From: an uncultured Clostridia bacterium
GTDB lineage: Bacteria; Bacillota; Clostridia; Oscillospirales; Ruminococcaceae
Direction: 5' to 3'
Length of the DNA: 9,566 nt
Assembly (NCBI GenBank): GCA_947302065.1
Contig: CAMYUO010000037.1
Location: 1-9,566, forward strand
Shown: positions 6,578-9,566 of the stretch, one piece after another
Position numbering within the stretch: the first letter of the stretch is position 1
Layout of the letters: the number at the start of each line of letters is the position of its first letter
Program-made: the position numbers and the translations under genes
Notes under the pieces: generated by a model
Databases searched by the model: none
What the model was told of the DNA's origin: nothing
Seen by the model: only the letters and a program-made list of their open reading frames with translations

Positions 6578-7105
6578 ATGTCAAAAGCGGTAGCAAAGAA
6601 AAAAGTTTCTGCCGCACGAAGCGCTGAGCCGCTTGCTGTGCGGATAATAAAATATCTGATGCTGTCGCTTTTCGGCTATGGCGTCGTTTTCTGGGGCGGA
6701 ACGGGCGTGCTTGCGGTGTTCAAAGGCTCGTTTGACGATTTTTCGCCGCCAGCGTGGATACCTTTTGCGCTCATCGGCGGGTCTGTGGCGCTCATCGCAG
6801 CGGGCGTCCTGTCGTGGCGCAGGCTCAACATCATCGCATTTTTCCCTGCAGCTGCGGGAACTGCGGCAATTCTTGCGGCGGCAGCGTGGTTTGTCACGAC
6901 CGCAAGGCACGAGCTTGAAACAAGGGTGGTCTCAAACGACCTGCTCGATCTGGACAAGCATTATATGTACAGGGCATTGCCCGTGCTGGCAGGCGGAATC
7001 CTGGCGCTGGTGCTGGCAATTATTCAGCTGATAAGGCGCATCAGAAAGAAAAAGAAAGAGCAGCTCGAGCGTGATAATGCGCCTGTCCGCAGCATTGTCG
7101 ATTAG
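6578..7105 (+). CDS. Four-helix integral membrane protein of unknown function
   Basis: A protein of 175 aa that I do not recognise. The N-terminus is basic (residues 1-25 rich in Lys and Arg). Four hydrophobic segments follow, at about 27-48, 60-80, 85-107 and 132-152, then a strongly basic C-terminal tail (RRIRKKKK, 153-160). By the positive-inside rule both ends and the short SWRRLN turn should be cytoplasmic, leaving two outside loops: a short one with SFDDFSPPAW and a longer one at about 108-131. There are no conserved catalytic motifs, signal peptide or charged residues inside the helices. It is divergent from spoIVB and 83 nt upstream of the next gene in the same direction, which has its own promoter. 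The start is supported by the AAGAGG ribosome site and the strong promoter. A role in the envelope is all that can be proposed. Confidence 0.8.
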   Translation: MSKAVAKKKVSAARSAEPLAVRIIKYLMLSLFGYGVVFWGGTGVLAVFKGSFDDFSPPAWIPFALIGGSVALIAAGVLSWRRLNIIAFFPAAAGTAAILAAAAWFVTTARHELETRVVSNDLLDLDKHYMYRALPVLAGGILALVLAIIQLIRRIRKKKKEQLERDNAPVRSIVD

Positions 7106-7119
7106 GCGCTGTTTTGCTG

Positions 7120-7148
7120 TTGACTTTGCACGGCGCAGATGATATACT
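7120..7148 (+). promoter_or_regulatory. Sigma-A promoter of the KSIW-repeat protein gene
   Basis: TTGACT (7120-7125), a 17-nt spacer and TATACT (7143-7148) preceded by TGA, an extended -10. The layout matches the promoter of the preceding gene. Transcription should start near 7155, and AGGAT (7176-7180) serves as ribosome site for the ATG at 7189. Confidence 0.75.
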
Positions 7149-7188
7149 TATTTTCAGACCAATTATTTTGACGGCAGGATGATGATAT

Positions 7189-7875
7189 ATGAGTTATGAC
7201 GACAACAAGCCCGAGGGAACGGGCGGATATGACAGCCCTCACAAAGACGAATACGACCGTATGGTCGAGCAGATAAAGGCAAAGCGCAAGGCGATGAGCA
7301 AGTCGATATGGACTGACGAGCCGCTTTTAAAGCCTTACAAATCCATATGGATAGACGACGATGAGGCATCTGCACCCTCTCTGACTGCCGAGCCGCAGAG
7401 CAGCGAACAGCCTGCGCCCGAGCCGCCGATACAGTACTCTTTCAGCGAACAGGCTCCCGAGCAGACTCCTGAGGCTGACCCGTTCAATGCGCACACACCC
7501 GAATATTATGAGCCAAACCCGTTCATCAGAGATGCCCGCAACGAGCAGCTGGCGTTTGGCGTTCAGCCCGAGCATTATGACGAGGTCATCATGCCGTTCG
7601 TCAACGAATACTCGGTCGAGAGAAAGCTGCCCGACCAGCGCAGACATCTCAGTCGCAAACCAAAGGCGAACGCTGCGGTGGACATCGCAGAGCAAAAGCG
7701 TATGCAGCAGCAAAGACGTGAAGCCGAGCAGCAGCAACAGCAGGCTCAGCCTGTCGTTCACAAGCTGCGCCACGAGAGATTTTTTGACGATGAGGGAGAG
7801 CCTTTGCACAGGCACGTCCCCGAAAAAAGCAAAAGGAAGCGCCCGAAACTCATTCCGCTGTCAAAACGCAAGTAA
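7189..7875 (+). CDS. Hydrophilic, probably disordered protein with duplicated KSIW motif, function unknown
   Basis: A protein of 228 aa with no signal peptide and no membrane segment, rich in Glu, Pro, Gln, Asp, Lys and Arg. It is not a family I recognise. Residues 20-36 form a short charged helix candidate. KSIWTDE (38-44) and KSIWIDD (51-57) are a 13-residue tandem motif. Residues about 60-112 are acidic and Pro/Gln/Ser-rich, likely unstructured. Residues about 113-150 look most protein-like (for example LAFGVQPEHYDEVIMPFVNEY). A Gln/Arg-rich helix or coiled-coil candidate spans about 163-186, and the tail (212-228) is very basic. This profile suits a cytoplasmic adaptor or scaffold rather than an enzyme. 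It has its own promoter and lies just after the four-helix membrane protein gene; a link between the two is only suggested by position. Confidence 0.75.
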   Translation: MSYDDNKPEGTGGYDSPHKDEYDRMVEQIKAKRKAMSKSIWTDEPLLKPYKSIWIDDDEASAPSLTAEPQSSEQPAPEPPIQYSFSEQAPEQTPEADPFNAHTPEYYEPNPFIRDARNEQLAFGVQPEHYDEVIMPFVNEYSVERKLPDQRRHLSRKPKANAAVDIAEQKRMQQQRREAEQQQQQAQPVVHKLRHERFFDDEGEPLHRHVPEKSKRKRPKLIPLSKRK

Positions 7876-7946
7876 TTTATATAAAATATGGAAAGATTTT
7901 GACGGAAACGTTTTCGTTTTTGAAGAGCAGATTAATTGTTTATAAC

Positions 7947-7990
7947 AAATAACAACATTCCTTAAACGTCGTTTAACGCTATTGTTATTT
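7947..7990. repeat. Nested concentric inverted repeats downstream of the KSIW gene
   Basis: The outer arms AAATAACAA (7947-7955) and TTGTTATTT (7982-7990) enclose the inner arms TTAAACG (7962-7968) and CGTTTAA (7970-7976), which are separated by one base. Both dyads share nearly the same centre (7968.5 and 7969). On the plus strand a T-rich but broken tract follows. It could be an operator, or a weak first terminator for the upstream gene. Confidence 0.55.
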
Positions 7991-8031
7991 AATTTAATTT
8001 TATTAACTTTTTATATCTTTTTGCACAAAAG

Positions 8032-8057
8032 AACGCCGAATAAATCGGCGTTTTTTT
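8032..8057 (+). terminator. Intrinsic terminator before the surface protein gene
   Basis: AACGCCGA (8032-8039) pairs perfectly with TCGGCGTT (8045-8052) around the loop ATAAA, followed by TTTTTTT (8051-8057). It ends transcription from the KSIW gene 157 nt after its stop and lies just before the next promoter. On the opposite strand a shorter T-tract also follows. Confidence 0.9.
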
Positions 8058-8069
8058 GTTCGCCAATTG

Positions 8070-8098
8070 TTGACAGTATCCGTGAGGTATTGTATAAT
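8070..8098 (+). promoter_or_regulatory. Perfect-consensus sigma-A promoter of the surface protein gene
   Basis: TTGACA (8070-8075), exactly 17 nt of spacer, then TATAAT (8093-8098). Both hexamers match the consensus fully, so strong basal transcription is expected unless a repressor or the leader limits it. Transcription should start near 8105. Confidence 0.85.
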
Positions 8099-8104
8099 AA
8101 GATA

Positions 8105-8199
8105 AGATATCATTATGCTCGGGCTTTATAGCCATCTTGGGGGAAACGGGCGTGATGGTTCTGGAATTATGAATTTTATATGAAAAGGAGAGGTGATCA
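8105..8199 (+). promoter_or_regulatory. Structured 5' leader with double ribosome binding site
   Basis: About 95 nt of untranslated leader. GGCT (8122-8125) can pair with AGCC (8130-8133). Alternatively AGCCATC (8130-8136) can pair with GATGGTT (8154-8160), with one G-U pair, around a 17-nt purine-rich loop that includes GGGGGAAACGGG. The two helices share 8130-8133 and exclude each other. Before the ATG, AAAGGAG (8184-8190) is followed directly by AGGTGATC (8191-8198). Each matches a different part of the 16S anti-Shine-Dalgarno region. No known riboswitch family was recognised. Confidence 0.4.
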
Positions 8200-8847
8200 A
8201 TGAAGAAGAGATCATTGTTCAGCAGAGTACTGAGCGGACTGGCTGCCGCTGCTCTTGCTGCGACGGTCTGCTTTGGAGATGGGATCTTCAAGAACTTAGC
8301 TGCTTCGGCTGCCGATGATCCGGTCGTTACGGTCGGATTCTACGACGGCGGTGAGAAATCACCGGTAGTTAATGAGGAAGGCGACACCAATACCTACCGG
8401 TATTTCGTGCTCGGTGCACTCATTAAGAACGAAAACGCTCAGTACGTGGATCCTAAAGACGGTAAGACAAAAAATAGAACCGCCACAGCAGAACACGTCG
8501 GATTTATCGAGGCTTGGGATTGTATCGAGCTCGATAAAGCGGAGTCCGAGCAGACGGTAACGTTCAAGACCTTCTACCAGAAGCACGCGAATTATACCCA
8601 GAATTATGACAGGGTACAGCCGAAGGTAACATACGATCCTTCTGTGTACACATTTGTTTCCCGTGTATACAGGTACTGGGTAACAAAGGACGATCCGTAC
8701 AACCCGGGAGCAGATCCCGTGCCGGCGGACAACCCGCACACTCAGAAGAGCTACAACCCGAATGCGTCGGGCGTTGAACCGACGAACCTGATTTCTCCTG
8801 AGGGCGATTTCACGATGTCTCACATACCACGAGAAGTCCGCGGATAG
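8200..8847 (+). CDS. Secreted surface protein, N-terminal part ending at a frameshift
   Basis: As read, 215 aa. Residues 1-37 are a signal peptide: basic MKKR, hydrophobic core with LAAAALAATVCF, and an Ala-X-Ala cleavage site (ASA, 35-37) before ADDP. The mature part is rich in Tyr, Asp, Thr, Val and Asn with alternating polar and hydrophobic residues (for example VVTVGFYDGG), which suggests beta-sandwich surface modules; I do not recognise the family. The frame ends at TAG 8845-8847, but the next frame takes over near 8821-8830 with the same composition and runs to the window edge, so the last few residues (PREVRG) are probably not native. Start at 8200 is set by the signal peptide and the double ribosome site. 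It is driven by a perfect sigma-A promoter and a structured leader. Anchoring (sortase, SLH, dockerin) cannot be judged because the C-terminus is missing. Confidence 0.75.
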   Translation: MKKRSLFSRVLSGLAAAALAATVCFGDGIFKNLAASAADDPVVTVGFYDGGEKSPVVNEEGDTNTYRYFVLGALIKNENAQYVDPKDGKTKNRTATAEHVGFIEAWDCIELDKAESEQTVTFKTFYQKHANYTQNYDRVQPKVTYDPSVYTFVSRVYRYWVTKDDPYNPGADPVPADNPHTQKSYNPNASGVEPTNLISPEGDFTMSHIPREVRG

Positions 8848-9566
8848 TATCCCGGGATACGTTCCGAGCAGCGCTACTCAGGGAAATGTCACGAATGTTC
8901 GTTTTGACAAGCAGAACGTAGAGTTCTACGTTGATGTCAATTTCAGCAAGTCCACAACGATAGCAAAGGATGAGTATTTATATGTTGTCGTTGAGGCTGA
9001 GCATACGAACAACTCGCACACATATTTCTACAAGCAGCTCGTGTATGAAGACACTAACGGAACTAACCAGATAGAACTTATCGTGCAGGACAAGGACAAT
9101 CACCACTGGAGAAAGACTACTTCGAGTGAGGAAGATCCGCACGAGCACTATCACGGCAACGAGCCGAGCACAACTATCAGACTGTTCAAGGCGTCTGCGG
9201 AGTGTAATCTCGACAACCTGTTAAGAGGTGAGAACTACTCAGAGCTCAAGACAGGCGATTATGTCAAGGCTCAGAAGGTAAACATCAAGGGACAGGTAAA
9301 AGAGGGTGACGAAGTCACAACTAAGTTCTACGAGGTCATCAACCTTGAGGCTGCAAGCACACCCGATAACTATACCTATACCGATATCCTCGGAAGCGGT
9401 GTTGCGTTCGGTATCACAGCTGACAGATTCGCACTCAAGGGTCATATGCAGACAAACCTTGCAGTAAACTACTTCAGGGACACAAAGGACGGACAGAACT
9501 TTGAATGTGACCTTTCAGAACCTTCTGCAGGTGATCATTTCATAGCTTATTTCTCTACGCTTTCAG
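8828..9566 (+). CDS. Continuation of the secreted surface protein in the shifted frame, runs off the right edge
   Basis: From 8828 to 9566 the second frame is open for 246 codons. It begins HEKSADSIPGYVPSS, which joins naturally to the upstream TMSHI if one base is dropped near 8827. The first possible start codon in this frame is a GTG at 9041, so it is not an independent gene with its own start; this supports a single interrupted gene. The frame is closed by TGA at 8789-8791 upstream, so the change must lie between 8792 and 8844. The residues continue the beta-rich, polar, surface-like style (EFYVDVNFS, YLYVVVEAEHTNN, GSGVAFGITADRFALKGHMQ). A His-rich stretch occurs at about 9119-9160 (HHW, then HEHYHG). 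No cell-wall sorting signal lies within the window. The total protein exceeds 450 aa. The function is unknown; it may be an adhesin or a structural surface protein. Confidence 0.7.

Larger units (their letters stand above)
7876..8199. other. Intergenic region between KSIW gene and surface protein gene, no gene
   Basis: These 324 bp hold no credible coding sequence. In order they contain an A/T-rich stretch, the concentric inverted repeat, an A/T-rich tract, the strong intrinsic terminator, a perfect sigma-A promoter and a structured leader. All are listed as separate entries. Confidence 0.6.

Noticed and set aside
8105..8199. Cyclic-di-GMP (GEMM) or other known riboswitch in the surface gene leader
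   Set aside because: The conserved GEMM core and its tetraloop receptor are absent, and no other familiar aptamer core was recognised, so only an unclassified structured leader is claimed.

Overview
The window looks like chromosomal DNA of a low-to-mid GC anaerobic Firmicute (Bacillota), most likely a Ruminococcus-like member of the Oscillospiraceae. The main reasons are a clear Spo0A and a SpoIVB-type serine peptidase next to each other, an ECF transporter operon headed by a DUF4430 lipoprotein, canonical sigma-A promoters and strong AGGAGG-type ribosome binding sites. The genus is inferred from protein style only.

Left part (1 to about 3860, minus strand): one tightly packed operon read right to left. 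From a well-formed promoter at 3834-3862 it encodes a Ser-rich lipoprotein with a DUF4430 (transcobalamin-like C-terminal) domain, an EcfT-type membrane protein, a fused double ABC ATPase and an S component that runs off the left edge. Spacing is 6 nt, then a 28-nt overlap, then a 4-nt ATGA overlap. Together they look like a complete energy-coupling-factor importer with its own surface binding protein. A corrinoid or corrinoid precursor is the best guess for the substrate, but no cobalamin riboswitch fits in the short leader.

Middle (3976 to 6441, minus strand): spoIVB followed by spo0A, the usual Firmicute order, with a good intrinsic terminator after spo0A. The 351-bp gap between them holds a pair of inverted, perfect TGTCGAA motifs (0A boxes), which points to Spo0A autoregulation, and a GC-rich palindrome. 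spoIVB has an in-frame TAA at codon 291. It separates the PDZ domain and catalytic His from the catalytic Asp and Ser, although the downstream 106 codons are intact and in the same frame.

Right part (6509 to 9566, plus strand): three genes, each with its own sigma-A promoter. The first encodes a four-helix membrane protein, the second a hydrophilic, probably disordered protein with a duplicated KSIW motif, and the third a secreted surface protein that starts behind a perfect TTGACA-17-TATAAT promoter and a structured leader of about 95 nt. The surface gene carries a one-base frame change near 8827 and runs off the right edge.

No tRNA, rRNA, CRISPR array, insertion sequence or phage gene was seen. 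The most notable points are the interrupted spoIVB beside an intact spo0A, the lipoprotein-headed ECF system, the inverted 0A boxes, and the leader and frameshift of the surface gene.
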